Assembly: GCA_900177435.1 (NCBI GenBank)
Contig: FXAI01000009.1
Location: 143,524-207,523 of the forward strand
Direction: 5' to 3'
DNA: 64,000 bases
Source of the DNA: Alteromonadaceae bacterium Bs31
Lineage (GTDB): Bacteria > Pseudomonadota > Gammaproteobacteria > Pseudomonadales > Cellvibrionaceae
The notes under the pieces are model-generated. The model saw only the letters and a list, made by a program, of their open reading frames with translations, was not told the origin of the DNA and ran no database searches. Numbering within the stretch: the first letter of the stretch is position 1; every line of letters begins with the position of its first letter. The position numbers and the translations under genes are program-made. Positions 55,329 to 63,900 of this stretch are shown here, one piece after another.

Positions 55329-56579
55329 ATGGAACGAAATGATCTTCACAACCTAGAACTCGCTCTAGGAATTCAATCGCCATGGGCGATCAAATCTCTC
55401 GACATCAACGAGCAGCAAAAGGTCTTTGAGCTGGCTCTTGAACTCCAAGATAAAAAGCGCCTATTTGGGCTTTTTGACGCCAACAAAAAAACTAGCAACA
55501 AAGAGCTGGTTGCTGGTCGATGGCGTTACATGAGTATTGGTAGTTACAGCTGCGTAGTAAAAGCGCAAGTGCCGAAGTCCGCTGTAACACAAGGTGCTTT
55601 TCTCAGTCGTAGCTTGATTGGGCAGCAGGCATTTCTTGGTGATCCCTTAAGGCCTTATTCGAATTACCTTCGTCAGCAGGTGGCACTAGCGCAAATTAAG
55701 GGAACCGACCCCGGCGTGATTGCTGAATTGTATCGAATCGACGGCAGTACCATGAGTACTATTTTAGAGGATATACAAAAAGCAGCTGCCGATTCGCGGG
55801 GCCTGGCTTATTTGCCCACCGAAGTTGATGCTGCCTGGGATAGTATTCTGAGCGATCAATTATTCGTGCGTACCAACATGCTGCCCCTCAAGTTTTTGGT
55901 CAGTAAATTAAAGCTGGCCGCGTCGAAAACAAATAGCCCCGATGAAATGCTAGCGCTTAAAGTCGAGTTAAGGCAGTTTTTTATTGAGCACGCATCCCAG
56001 TTAGATCATGAAATTGAACAGATTTGCGGAATTACCAGTGAGAGGCTGCAGCAGCGAGCCAGGGCGGTAAAAAGCAAGCAACGTTTGGTGCTGCCAGCAC
56101 TGAAGAGTCCGGTTTGGTTGGACTTATTAAGTGGCCGGTTAAGTTTAAATTCGCAAAGTATTCCTCTCAACCTTCTTATTTCCCGGCAGAGAACAGCGTT
56201 TGTGCAGGGGCACAATAAGGAAGAGAAAATAGAGGCAATAGAAACCCTTCGCGATTATTTTCGTAAAAACTATCGCCAACTAAAACCCGAGTTGCTTTTA
56301 CTCAATCGCGCGATGGATATCCGTCAAAAAAATAAACTGTCTTTGCCTGATCCAGAACACAAGGTTTGGCAGCGTATTCTTGAGGATGATACTTTTGTTC
56401 CGAGTAATCATATTGCTTATAAACTACTGTTGGCAAAATTGAGAGCTCAGGTAATGAAAAAACCGGATCCAGTCATTAAACTGGAGGCCGCCCAAAGAAT
56501 TCGAGACTTTCTTAGCCAGAATCGGAGATCTATGCGAGAGGAAATGGGCGTTTTATTAAAGCAAATAGCAGCTGTTTAA
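55329..56579 (+). CDS. Protein of unknown function with three 70-residue repeats
   Basis: This 416-aa protein has no signal peptide. Residues 1-90 (LELALGIQSPWAIKSLDINE, later RWRYMSIGSYSCVVKAQVPK) recall the N-terminal zinc-ribbon region of ISL3-type transposases, but the zinc cysteines are absent. Three related units follow at about 162-232, 255-327 and 339-411, each with the pattern LPxxxxxxWxxIL...F.xx..xPLxxLxxxLR...KxxAxxxLRxFFxxxxxxLxxE. They are all helical. It lies 53 nt upstream of the next gene on the same strand, so the two probably form an operon. No known domain is recognised in the repeats; a scaffold or nucleic-acid-binding role is only a guess. Confidence 0.75.
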   Translation: MERNDLHNLELALGIQSPWAIKSLDINEQQKVFELALELQDKKRLFGLFDANKKTSNKELVAGRWRYMSIGSYSCVVKAQVPKSAVTQGAFLSRSLIGQQAFLGDPLRPYSNYLRQQVALAQIKGTDPGVIAELYRIDGSTMSTILEDIQKAAADSRGLAYLPTEVDAAWDSILSDQLFVRTNMLPLKFLVSKLKLAASKTNSPDEMLALKVELRQFFIEHASQLDHEIEQICGITSERLQQRARAVKSKQRLVLPALKSPVWLDLLSGRLSLNSQSIPLNLLISRQRTAFVQGHNKEEKIEAIETLRDYFRKNYRQLKPELLLLNRAMDIRQKNKLSLPDPEHKVWQRILEDDTFVPSNHIAYKLLLAKLRAQVMKKPDPVIKLEAAQRIRDFLSQNRRSMREEMGVLLKQIAAV

Positions 56580-56632
56580 TATTTCATTAAGATAATTTTT
56601 GGTCAGCCCACATTTAATGAATTGGAGAAGAT

Positions 56633-57646
56633 ATGTCTGCAGGATCAGTAACTTTTAGCAGTGCGGCACTAGACCGCGAAGAAGTTGTGAAGATGATTTC
56701 GCAAGGAGATTACATGGTAATCTCTGGTGACGAACGCGTGCTGGCATCCTTGCCTTCGGGTAATTGGATAGCTGGGACTATTCCCTATTTTATGACGGAC
56801 GACGGTGGCAAAGTCGATCAGGACAAATTGTACGTAAATGTTATTAGCGGCTTGGCATCCAATAATTTGCCGAGGCTAACGTTGTACGATGCCAATACAA
56901 TATCTCGAGTAGCACAAGAATCCCCAGAGCATGGCTTCACCATTCTGATTTTGCCTGCCAGTTCTGAAGTGCATTTGTCCTATGCGCAAAATGCACCAGA
57001 TTTTCCAAAAATGTACTTTTCTCCCATTATTGGTTGGATTGCTGGGGTGCATCTGGATGAGCTTAGCTCTCGCAGCCCGAAGGTGGGTTTTGGTCCGGCT
57101 GGAGGCTTGCTGAGCGATCATCAGGGAGCGGCAATACATGTTCCCTTGCCGGAGCATCAGGTAGCACATATTAAAACAGTCAATCTATTTGCCCAGGGCG
57201 AAGGCGGAGCAATTACCTTCCCTGAGAATGGTTTCTCGGCTCGAGACTGTAAGATTGATGGTGCTGACTGGAACTTGGCCAGTTACGTCCAGGAAAATAA
57301 CATCGATACGCGCCTGCCTCTGGTGGCCGATTATTCAGGTGTTATGGTCAATGTCAGTATTCAGGAAATAACCGGTGATATCGTCAATTTATACGCTCCA
57401 GTTTTCCCCGGAGTGGAATATCGTTTTGCAAAACCAGTAGCAGATTATGTAGGCGAATTTAACAAAGCCTTACCGGTCTCAGATGACGGAAACATAGCGT
57501 TCTCTTGTAACTGTATTCTCAACTTCCTTTACTCCGAACTGGAAGGTAAAAAGACAGGTAAACTTACCGGTCCGATGACTTTCGGCGAGGTGGCGTACCA
57601 GTTGCTTAATCAGACACTCGTCTATCTAACCTTGGAAAACGCCTGA
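56633..57646 (+). CDS. Conserved protein of unknown function
   Basis: This 337-aa soluble protein starts at ATG 56633 after TTGGAGAAG. The head MVISGDERVLASLPSGNWIA, then GTIPYFMTDDGG, is a motif I have seen in conserved uncharacterised bacterial proteins. Later YFSPIIGWIAGVHLDEL, GFGPAGGLLSDHQGAAIHVP and CNCILNFLYSELEGKKTGK follow. The last motif resembles the C-terminal region of FIST-type sensory proteins (CNCI..FxYGELEG), so a sensory or ligand-binding role is possible. No enzyme motif is seen. It is probably co-transcribed with the three-repeat gene. Confidence 0.75.
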   Translation: MSAGSVTFSSAALDREEVVKMISQGDYMVISGDERVLASLPSGNWIAGTIPYFMTDDGGKVDQDKLYVNVISGLASNNLPRLTLYDANTISRVAQESPEHGFTILILPASSEVHLSYAQNAPDFPKMYFSPIIGWIAGVHLDELSSRSPKVGFGPAGGLLSDHQGAAIHVPLPEHQVAHIKTVNLFAQGEGGAITFPENGFSARDCKIDGADWNLASYVQENNIDTRLPLVADYSGVMVNVSIQEITGDIVNLYAPVFPGVEYRFAKPVADYVGEFNKALPVSDDGNIAFSCNCILNFLYSELEGKKTGKLTGPMTFGEVAYQLLNQTLVYLTLENA

Positions 57647-57670
57647 TTTACTCAACCACTAGCTTTTTCA

Positions 57671-57704
57671 AAACGCATCACCCTGCAGGTGGTGCGTTTT
57701 TTGT
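57671..57704 (+). terminator. Rho-independent terminator
   Basis: AACGCATCACC and GGTGGTGCGTT (one wobble) pair around CTGCA, followed by TTTTTT. It lies 25 nt past the preceding stop. Confidence 0.9.
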
Positions 57705-57853
57705 TGGGGATCGATGCTGGTTTTCTGTGGCACTCAAACAACTTTTCGCTTGACGATATCCGCTGGGCGTGGTTCCTTAATAGCCATGGTGAGCGCTAGG
57801 GCGCTACAGTATTGCCTGTAACTAAAAAATAAGACGTAATCGAGGAGGCTAAA

Positions 57854-58291
57854 ATGCTTACATCGCTCGAGTCAAATGACTACATCACCCCAAACCCCGT
57901 GATATTCACGGCGGATACCGACATTTTCGATGCCATTCACACCTTGTTGGAGCGCAAGGTATCCGGTGGCACGGTCGTTAACGAGAACAATGAGGTGATC
58001 GGGGTTATCTCAGAACTGGATTGCCTGAAAGCCATCATTAATACCGGTTATTACAGCCAGGGGGGCGGAGTTGTGGCCGATTTCATGTACTCCGGTGACA
58101 TTGATTTCATGGACAATAATTCCAATATCGTGGACGCGGCCCAGCGCTTGATAAATACTGGCCACCGAAGAATGCCGATACAGCAGAATGGCAAATTTGT
58201 TGGGCAAATCAGCGCAAGAAGTCTGCTTCGAGCCTTTAAAGACTCTGTGGCAGAGCATGAGGCAGGAGAGAGAGGCGACCTGGGAGATTGA
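57854..58291 (+). CDS. CBS-domain-pair protein
   Basis: The 145-aa product consists almost only of two CBS motifs: about 8-65 (PVIFTADTDIFDAIHTLLER, GGTVVNENNEVIGVISELDC) and 75-132 (DNNSNIVDAAQRLINTGHRR, MPIQQNGKFVGQISARSLLR). Such stand-alone pairs bind adenine nucleotides and modulate partner proteins. GAGGAGG precedes the ATG. No partner is obvious. The promoter of the following tRNA overlaps its stop codon. Confidence 0.95.
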   Translation: MLTSLESNDYITPNPVIFTADTDIFDAIHTLLERKVSGGTVVNENNEVIGVISELDCLKAIINTGYYSQGGGVVADFMYSGDIDFMDNNSNIVDAAQRLINTGHRRMPIQQNGKFVGQISARSLLRAFKDSVAEHEAGERGDLGD

Positions 58292-58316
58292 CAAGTTTGT
58301 GCGGGCGCTCTATAGT
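58288..58316 (+). promoter_or_regulatory. Promoter of tRNA-Leu
   Basis: Perfect -35 TTGACA (58288-58293), 17-nt spacer and TATAGT (58311-58316), followed by the GC-rich discriminator GCGCGCCC typical of growth-controlled stable-RNA promoters. The -35 contains the TGA stop of the CBS gene. Confidence 0.85.
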
Positions 58317-58382
58317 GCGCGCCCTCGAATTTTGTAACGTTGGGCTGGGTTGTTTGAAAACCTTCATCGTTACTTCTTATAT

Positions 58383-58469
58383 GCCCAGATGGTGAAATTG
58401 GTAGACACGCTAGCTTCAGGTGCTAGTGCTCGCAAGGGCGTGGAGGTTCAAGTCCTCTTCTGGGCACCA
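58383..58469 (+). tRNA. tRNA-Leu (anticodon CAG)
   Basis: This 87-nt class II tRNA has acceptor GCCCAGA pairing with TCTGGGC, the D-arm GGTGAAATTGGTAGACAC, and an anticodon arm CTAGC-TTCAGGT-GCTAG with CAG. The long variable arm is TGCTCGCAAGGGCG, the T-loop TTCAAGT, and CCA is encoded. It reads CUG codons. Confidence 0.97.
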
Positions 58470-58475
58470 TCATTG

Positions 58476-58516
58476 AAACTGCTCTAAGTCTTTGAACTAG
58501 AGCAGTTTTTTTGTTT
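58476..58516 (+). terminator. Terminator of tRNA-Leu
   Basis: AAACTGCTCTA and TAGAGCAGTTT form an 11-bp stem, followed by TTTTTTTG. It begins 7 nt after the tRNA CCA. Confidence 0.92.
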
Positions 58517-58882
58517 TAGACCTGTTAAAACCATCGGCTTGCATATAACAGACCTGTTGGTACTAAAATAGCGCTCCCTGCGAGAATGCTGCCCGTAAAA
58601 ATTGCCTCACAATCGCACTCGAGTCTCTCCCTCAATTTTTGAAACATCAGTAGCGCCGGTCGACCTTTTGGCTTGATAGCTCTGCATATTCGATTTCCAA
58701 GTATTTTAAGGCGACAGTGATGTGTGGTGATACACATATGTCTCCGTTACAAATTGGGCTCACCACGAGGGGGGGATATTAATAAAATCCCAGTAGGGTA
58801 CAAAGTGCATTTTCGCTATACTCCTTAGCCAAAGACAGGTAGGCAGGCTGCTTGTCAGGAGCAAGAATTGGAGGTTTACCTC
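58517..58882. other. Non-coding interval
   Basis: No supported gene. A minus-strand frame at 58525-58737 ends in a hydrophobic segment but has no ribosome site. GGTACAAAGTGC at 58797 also occurs at about 55028, probably by chance. Confidence 0.45.
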
Positions 58883-59368
58883 ATGCCAGCTACAAGCCTC
58901 ACTGATTTGCAGCTAGACGGCCACCGCTTGCTTCGCAAAGGCCTGGTTCGAGTAAGGGGGCTGGAATGTGAGCTGGAAGTGACTGGTGAAATCAGCATTG
59001 GCTACGACGCCATCCAACAGACAAAAGATCACTGCCCGGGCGGCTATGGGCTAAAAAATATGGACCCGGAACAAATACTGGGAAATTTGCAGCAAGCGGC
59101 TCTTGGTAAACCACCTGTCAGTCAAAATCTTAGCCATCTTCTGGCAGTGGCCATACGCCGGAAAGGCTGCGACCTCCCCGATATACTGACAAAACTCGGC
59201 CGCCGTGGCCACCAGGTTTTCAGGTGCATTGCTAAAGGTTTGAGCAAAAAGCTCATCACTCGTAACCTGGATATTTCAGACGGAACAGTAAAAGTGCAAG
59301 TGAAATACAGCTTAATAAACGTAATTTTCGATCGCGGCTTTAAGCCGCGCTATGGATGGTTAACCTAA
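58883..59368 (+). pseudogene. Decayed NarL-type response regulator, reading frame still open
   Basis: The product is 161 aa from ATG 58883, which has GGAGG at ideal spacing. It aligns by eye with NarL in three parts. Residues about 6-45 (LQLDGHRLLRKGLVRVRGLE, TGEISIGYDAI) correspond to the start of the receiver, with DDH changed to DGH. Residues about 55-90 (YGLKNMDPEQILGNLQQAAL) match the end of the receiver. Residues about 105-145 (RRGHQVFRCIAKGLSKKLIT, RNLDISDGTVKVQVKYSL) match the LuxR-type helix-turn-helix. Some 50 residues of the receiver, with the phosphorylated Asp, are missing. The gene abuts moeA with no spacer (TAAATG), a context fitting nitrate regulation. It may be a relic or a phosphorylation-independent DNA-binding protein. 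Confidence 0.75.
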
Positions 59369-60601
59369 ATGAGCAGTTGCGACGCCCCTGGCCTACTGCC
59401 TCTTGAGCAGGCCCAAGTCCTGTTAAATGATTCCCTGCGAATACAAGCAAACACTGAAACAATTGAATTAACACAAACGCTCGATCGCGTGCTCGCTGTT
59501 AATATCTATTCGCCTCATAATATTCCAAATTATGACAACTCCGCGATGGATGGCTATGCCTTGAATGTAGATCTCAGCGATACCAGCCAGCCGCTCACGG
59601 TGGTGGGGAAATCCTTCGCGGGTAAGGCCTATGACGGTAAGGTAGGGGTGGGCGAGTGCGTGCGAATAATGACTGGCGCGAAAGTACCAAGCGATTGTAA
59701 CTGTGTTGCTATGCAAGAAAACACGCAGGCCAACGGTGGAAAAATAAGCCTGACGCAAGCGGTAAAAACCGGTGAAAATATTCGCCTTACAGGCAATGAT
59801 GTCAAAAAAAATAGCCTGGTGCTAGTAAAAGGAAAACGCTTAGATCCTTTGGATATCGGTATGCTTGCTTCGCTGGGTATTGCGAATGTCTCGGTGTTTA
59901 AAAAAATCCGAGTTGCTATTTTTTCTACCGGCGATGAAATAATCCCTCTTGGCGAGCCACTAAAAGACGGATTTATTTATGATAGTAATCGTCACCTTAT
60001 TAGGACTTGCTTGCAGCGCATGAATTTGGACGTAAAGGATTACGGTGTAATTGAAGACAACCCAAGGCTTATTGAGGAAACCTTTATTGACGCATCTAAT
60101 TGTTGTGATGCGATAATTTCATCAGGTGGTGTCTCTGTCGGCGAAGCCGATTACACGCGAGACATTCTCCACAAGCTTGGCGATATCACTTTTTATAAGT
60201 TGGCGATGAAGCCCGGTAAGCCCTTCGCATTTGGCTCCATCGGAAAAGCACATTTCTTTGGTTTACCGGGTAACCCGGTGTCTGCTGCGGTAACCTTCCA
60301 CCAGCTGGCTTTACCTGCCTTGTCGAGAATGGCAGGTGAACTGAATGCTGAGCCGCTCATAATTAAAATGCCAACCGCTACCGCGCTCCGGAAGCGTCCA
60401 GGTCGTGCCGATTTTCAAAGAGGGCACTTCTTTAAAGCTGCTGATGGCACACTGTGCGTGGAGGCGATCCGGTCGCAAAGCTCTGGAGCACTCTCCTCAA
60501 TGGTTACCGCCAACTGCTATATTGTGCTGGAGCAAGCCAGAGGTGCGGTGGCTGTTGGTGAGCTGGTGGATGTGGTTCCGTTTGACCGGTATTTTTCATA
60601 A
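59369..60601 (+). CDS. moeA: Molybdopterin molybdotransferase
   Basis: This 410-aa protein inserts molybdate into adenylated molybdopterin to make molybdenum cofactor. Signatures are NIPNYDNSAMDGYAL, RIMTGAKVPSDCNCV, the MoCF domain with FSTGDEII and YDSNRHL, SSGGVSVGEADYTRD, and KPGKPFAFG with FGLPGNPVSAAVTF. The start ATG lies directly after the stop of the NarL-like gene, so they were or are co-transcribed. No nitrate reductase or other molybdoenzyme is in the window, but the pairing suggests a former nar-type locus. Confidence 0.97.
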   Translation: MSSCDAPGLLPLEQAQVLLNDSLRIQANTETIELTQTLDRVLAVNIYSPHNIPNYDNSAMDGYALNVDLSDTSQPLTVVGKSFAGKAYDGKVGVGECVRIMTGAKVPSDCNCVAMQENTQANGGKISLTQAVKTGENIRLTGNDVKKNSLVLVKGKRLDPLDIGMLASLGIANVSVFKKIRVAIFSTGDEIIPLGEPLKDGFIYDSNRHLIRTCLQRMNLDVKDYGVIEDNPRLIEETFIDASNCCDAIISSGGVSVGEADYTRDILHKLGDITFYKLAMKPGKPFAFGSIGKAHFFGLPGNPVSAAVTFHQLALPALSRMAGELNAEPLIIKMPTATALRKRPGRADFQRGHFFKAADGTLCVEAIRSQSSGALSSMVTANCYIVLEQARGAVAVGELVDVVPFDRYFS

Positions 60602-60816
60602 GCTTGATCGTTTTCGCGTTACACTGTTTATAGGACAATTATCCTCGCGCGCTCTCCCAGCGCGGATTGTGAGGTGCAAACTATTTACTAGTGTCTAGTG
60701 TATCGTTGCTCGAATAGGCGCTTGCTTAGTAAGAGCTTCCCAAGCAACTCTGGCAGAAAAAAGCATACGCAAATTATTGGCGCTAATTACAGGTAATGCC
60801 AATGTCTTGCTTATAC

Positions 60817-61950
60817 CTACGGCGTTCCCGTGTACTTAACCTGCGCCAACCACCCTTGATCGGTAATAAAATACAATTTTTTATCTGGGCTTTGTTTTAC
60901 ATCGCGAATGCGTTGATTAAGCTCGCCAAATAATCTTTGCTCACTTGGCTTACCGCCGGTTTTATCAAAGGAAATATGATTGAGGTGTTGCAGCTTTAGT
61001 GCAGCTACAAATAAGTCTCCCTTGGCATCAGGGATTGCGTCTCCTGTATAGATGTCGGCGCCCCCGGGAGCGATGGAGGGCGTGTAGTGATAAAGCGGTT
61101 GCTCCATGCCCGCTTGGTGGGTAATACCAGCACCAACTTTACCACCACTGTATTCCTTACCGTAGGTAAGGATAGGCCAGCCATAGTTTTTGCCGGCGTG
61201 TACAATATTGATTTCGTCTCCACCCTGTGGGCCGTGTTCCACGGCAATTAATCGTTTGCGCAAGCCGTCATAAACCAGGCCCTGTGGATTGCGGTGGCCG
61301 AAGGAGTATATTTCTGGTTGCGCTTTTTGCTTACCGATAAATGGGTTGTCGTTTGGAACAGTGCCATCGCGCCTTAGGCGAATGATTTTTCCGTTGTGAC
61401 TCTCAAGAGATTGAGCGAGATCGCGCTTACCCCGGTCGCCCACAGATAGGTACAAAAGGCCCTCCTGATCAAACGCAATTCGGCAGCCATAGTGGCGGCC
61501 TGTTGTAAAATACGGCTCGGCGGTAAACAAGACCTGCAATTTCTGCAAGTGATTTTTTTCCAGTGTTGCTTTGGCTAATCTCGTCGTGCTTCCCTTCTTT
61601 CCCTGGTGTGTGTAACAAAGGTACAGGGCTTTGTTGCTTGCGTGTTCGGGGTCGAGAGCCACATCGAGCAGGCCGCCCTGACCATGGTCGCGCACTGCAG
61701 GTACGCCGCTCACTTCAGTTTTGCTTTTATCTTCAAGGTTAAACAGCCAGAGTTTGCCGCGCTTCTCTGTCACTACAGTAGTCTCGGTGTCTATAAACTC
61801 AAGTGCCCATGGTCGATCAAAACCCCGGTAGATAATATCTGCAGTAAGTTGCTCCTGTTCTGGGAGCGGTGGTGAACCAGCAAGGGCAAAGGAGTGCAAC
61901 AGCAACACCATGAGCGATAAGAGGGTATTTAGGGTGGCGTGGTAAATCAT
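60817..61950 (-). CDS. PQQ-dependent aldose sugar dehydrogenase (YliI-like)
   Basis: The product is 377 aa from ATG 61950, which begins the signal peptide MIYHATLNTLLSLMVLLLHS; upstream extension of the frame has no homology. The six-bladed propeller of the soluble glucose dehydrogenase family is recognised by LDVALDPEHASNKALYLCYT, the catalytic His region in TTGRHYGCRIAFDQEGLLYL, SVGDRGKRDLAQ, FGHRNPQGLVYD, EHGPQGGDEINIV and YGKEYSGGKVG. It oxidises aldoses in the periplasm with PQQ as cofactor. It is a single gene; PQQ synthesis genes are not in the window. Confidence 0.94.
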   Translation of the reverse strand: MIYHATLNTLLSLMVLLLHSFALAGSPPLPEQEQLTADIIYRGFDRPWALEFIDTETTVVTEKRGKLWLFNLEDKSKTEVSGVPAVRDHGQGGLLDVALDPEHASNKALYLCYTHQGKKGSTTRLAKATLEKNHLQKLQVLFTAEPYFTTGRHYGCRIAFDQEGLLYLSVGDRGKRDLAQSLESHNGKIIRLRRDGTVPNDNPFIGKQKAQPEIYSFGHRNPQGLVYDGLRKRLIAVEHGPQGGDEINIVHAGKNYGWPILTYGKEYSGGKVGAGITHQAGMEQPLYHYTPSIAPGGADIYTGDAIPDAKGDLFVAALKLQHLNHISFDKTGGKPSEQRLFGELNQRIRDVKQSPDKKLYFITDQGWLAQVKYTGTP

Positions 61951-62171
61951 TCTGTTTTGCCTCGTTGCGTCATAAAGTAAATGGGTGGCTAAAACTTTGC
62001 TATGCCGACGTGCGGCTTGCCTATATATTGTACGGATATTGCCTAGCGCTGCCAGTGTAATCGGGGCGTCATATCTATAGTCAGCCAATAACGGCAGTAG
62101 TGGTATTTTTTGTAAATAGGCTTAGAATCAGTAAGGCATAAAAAAAATTATTCTATCGAGGTGACAATCAT

Positions 62172-62939
62172 ATGGACAATAATCCTTATTCAACGCCAGA
62201 TTCAGAGGTAGCCGCAGTGCTGGAGCCAGGGCAATGCCACCCTCCGCGCCGAGTACCCGTTGGCAATGGCATACAGTGGATCGCTGACGGCTTTGGTCAT
62301 TTTAAGAAAGACCCTGGAATTTGGATTGTTATCTGCATTGTAGGCTTTGTTATATTAATGGCCCTCAGCATTATTCCCGTTGTTGCCCAGCTCTCGCAAT
62401 TTACTGTAGCCATATGGGTAGGGGGCCTGATGCTGGGTTGCCACGCTCAGGATAGTGACGAGCCTCTAACTATCAATCACCTGTTTGCCGGTTTCTCCAA
62501 CAATATGGGGCCCTTGCTTGTGGTTAGCGTTATCATTGTGATTGCCTCTCTAGCCATTCTTGCGGTGATTGTAATGGCTATTGCTGGTGTTTACGGCATG
62601 AGCATCTTTTTGGGGGATACCTCACAACTATTTACTGAAGAGTTTGTGATGGTAATTCTCATTGGTTTATTAGTGTATATGGCTGCCATAATTCCTATTA
62701 TTGCTCTGGGCTGGTTTTCGCCAGCACTTATTGTGCTTAATAACGTACCCGTATTCACCGCCATGGCTATGAGCTTTAAGGCCTGCTTTATTAATGTGGT
62801 GCCGTTTTTTATCTATGGCTTGGTGCTTTCTGTGCTTTTTGTTATTGGTATGATACCGCTATTGCTTGGGCTTTTGGTGGTTATGCCAGTTTTCTACGGG
62901 TCTCTGTATCGCTCATATAAAGACATATTTATCGATTGA
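62172..62939 (+). CDS. BPSS1780-family membrane protein
   Basis: The 255-aa product has an N-terminal motif RRVPVGNGIQWIADGFGHFK, then KDPGIWI, as in the BPSS1780 family. About six membrane helices follow (WIVICIVGFVILMALSIIPV, LLVVSVIIVIASLAILAVIV and others). A SFKACFINVVPFFIYGL region before the last pair of helices is also typical. The opening NPYSTPDSEV is shared with other small membrane proteins. Function unknown. GAGGTGACAA precedes the ATG. Confidence 0.85.
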   Translation: MDNNPYSTPDSEVAAVLEPGQCHPPRRVPVGNGIQWIADGFGHFKKDPGIWIVICIVGFVILMALSIIPVVAQLSQFTVAIWVGGLMLGCHAQDSDEPLTINHLFAGFSNNMGPLLVVSVIIVIASLAILAVIVMAIAGVYGMSIFLGDTSQLFTEEFVMVILIGLLVYMAAIIPIIALGWFSPALIVLNNVPVFTAMAMSFKACFINVVPFFIYGLVLSVLFVIGMIPLLLGLLVVMPVFYGSLYRSYKDIFID

Positions 62940-63094
62940 AAACCCACGTTACAAGGCCATGGTTTTTTATCCTTGACCATACAATTGAGGAGGGTTTGTA
63001 ACTTGTCGTAATTTGTAATTAGTTTGTTACCTTGTGTCTGGAGCCATGAATATCTGGCTTAAAACGAAAACTATTTTCTGGGGGAATTGTAGCT

Positions 63095-63625
63095 ATGTTG
63101 AAGCAAACACCTATTGCGCTGGCTGTTCTATGTTTTTCATTCTCATCGGCACTGTTTGCGGGAGAGAATAAGCAAGCCGTTGAAGACAGCTTACCTAAAA
63201 AAACGTCTACAGCGCTTAGTGATATTTCGGAAGATGTTTTAAGTAAATTGCAAAAGCATTCCCCTGGGTTCATACCTGAGGAGGTAGAGGCTGAAAGTAA
63301 GCATGGTAATCGCTATATGGATATCGAAGGTAAGCTGCCGGATGGCAGCGAAATAGAATTCGATATGCTACTCGACAAGGGTGAATGGCGTATTGTGGAA
63401 GTTCAGCGTGACATAAGTCTTGAAGAAACCCCCAAAACTGTTTTAGCTGAACTTAAAAAAGGCGCAGCAAATTTTAAAGTTGACCGAATTATCGAAAGTG
63501 ACCAGGGCGATGGGGTAATTATCTATGAATTTTTTACCATCCCCGATAAGGGCGAGCGCATAAAAAGAGAAGTAAAATTGCAGGCCGGTAAGGCCGAATT
63601 TCTCGAAAAAGAGTGGCAGCACTAA
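63095..63625 (+). CDS. Periplasmic PepSY-like protein
   Basis: The 176-aa product has a signal peptide (MLKQTPIALAVLCFSFSSAL, cleavage after LFA). The mature part has two repeats with the PepSY-like pattern of a helix and a sheet: DVLSKLQKHSPGFIPEEVEA, EFDMLLDKGEWRIVEVQRDI, then TVLAELKKGAANFKVDRIIE and REVKLQAGKAEFLEKEW. PepSY proteins often inhibit proteases or bind metals in the envelope. No closer assignment is possible. Confidence 0.8.
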   Translation: MLKQTPIALAVLCFSFSSALFAGENKQAVEDSLPKKTSTALSDISEDVLSKLQKHSPGFIPEEVEAESKHGNRYMDIEGKLPDGSEIEFDMLLDKGEWRIVEVQRDISLEETPKTVLAELKKGAANFKVDRIIESDQGDGVIIYEFFTIPDKGERIKREVKLQAGKAEFLEKEWQH

Positions 63626-63668
63626 AAGCAGAGCAGCCTGAATCTATAAAAGAAAAAATTACATTGGT

Positions 63669-63694
63669 AAAGCCCCGCCCAGGCAGGGCTTTTA
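63669..63694 (+). terminator. Rho-independent terminator
   Basis: AAAGCCC and GGGCTTT pair around CGCCCAGGCA, followed by a short T run, 43 nt after the preceding stop. Confidence 0.7.
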
Positions 63695-63900
63695 GTAATG
63701 TCTACTTGCCGTGTAGTGATCGATAAGGGGCGGGTGGTCGTACGAGCCAGCTGTAGCGCACATCAAGCCTTAAAATTCCCGAAAGCCAGAGACCGCTTAC
63801 GCTTAACCAGCAGCTTTTAACTGCTTTGGGTCAAATTGTATCCTCCTTGTCAAGTTTCAAGTTGACAAGCCTTCTGTGGCAGCCTAAAGTCGCGCCTCGT

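Noticed and set aside
58525..58737. 70-aa minus-strand frame with hydrophobic C-terminus
   Set aside because: It has no ribosome site for either possible start, no family resemblance, and its 3' end falls next to the tRNA-Leu terminator.
54990..58810. Shared 12-mer GGTACAAAGTGC at about 55028 and 58797
   Set aside because: Two copies 3.8 kb apart without symmetric structure or matching promoter context are most easily explained by chance.
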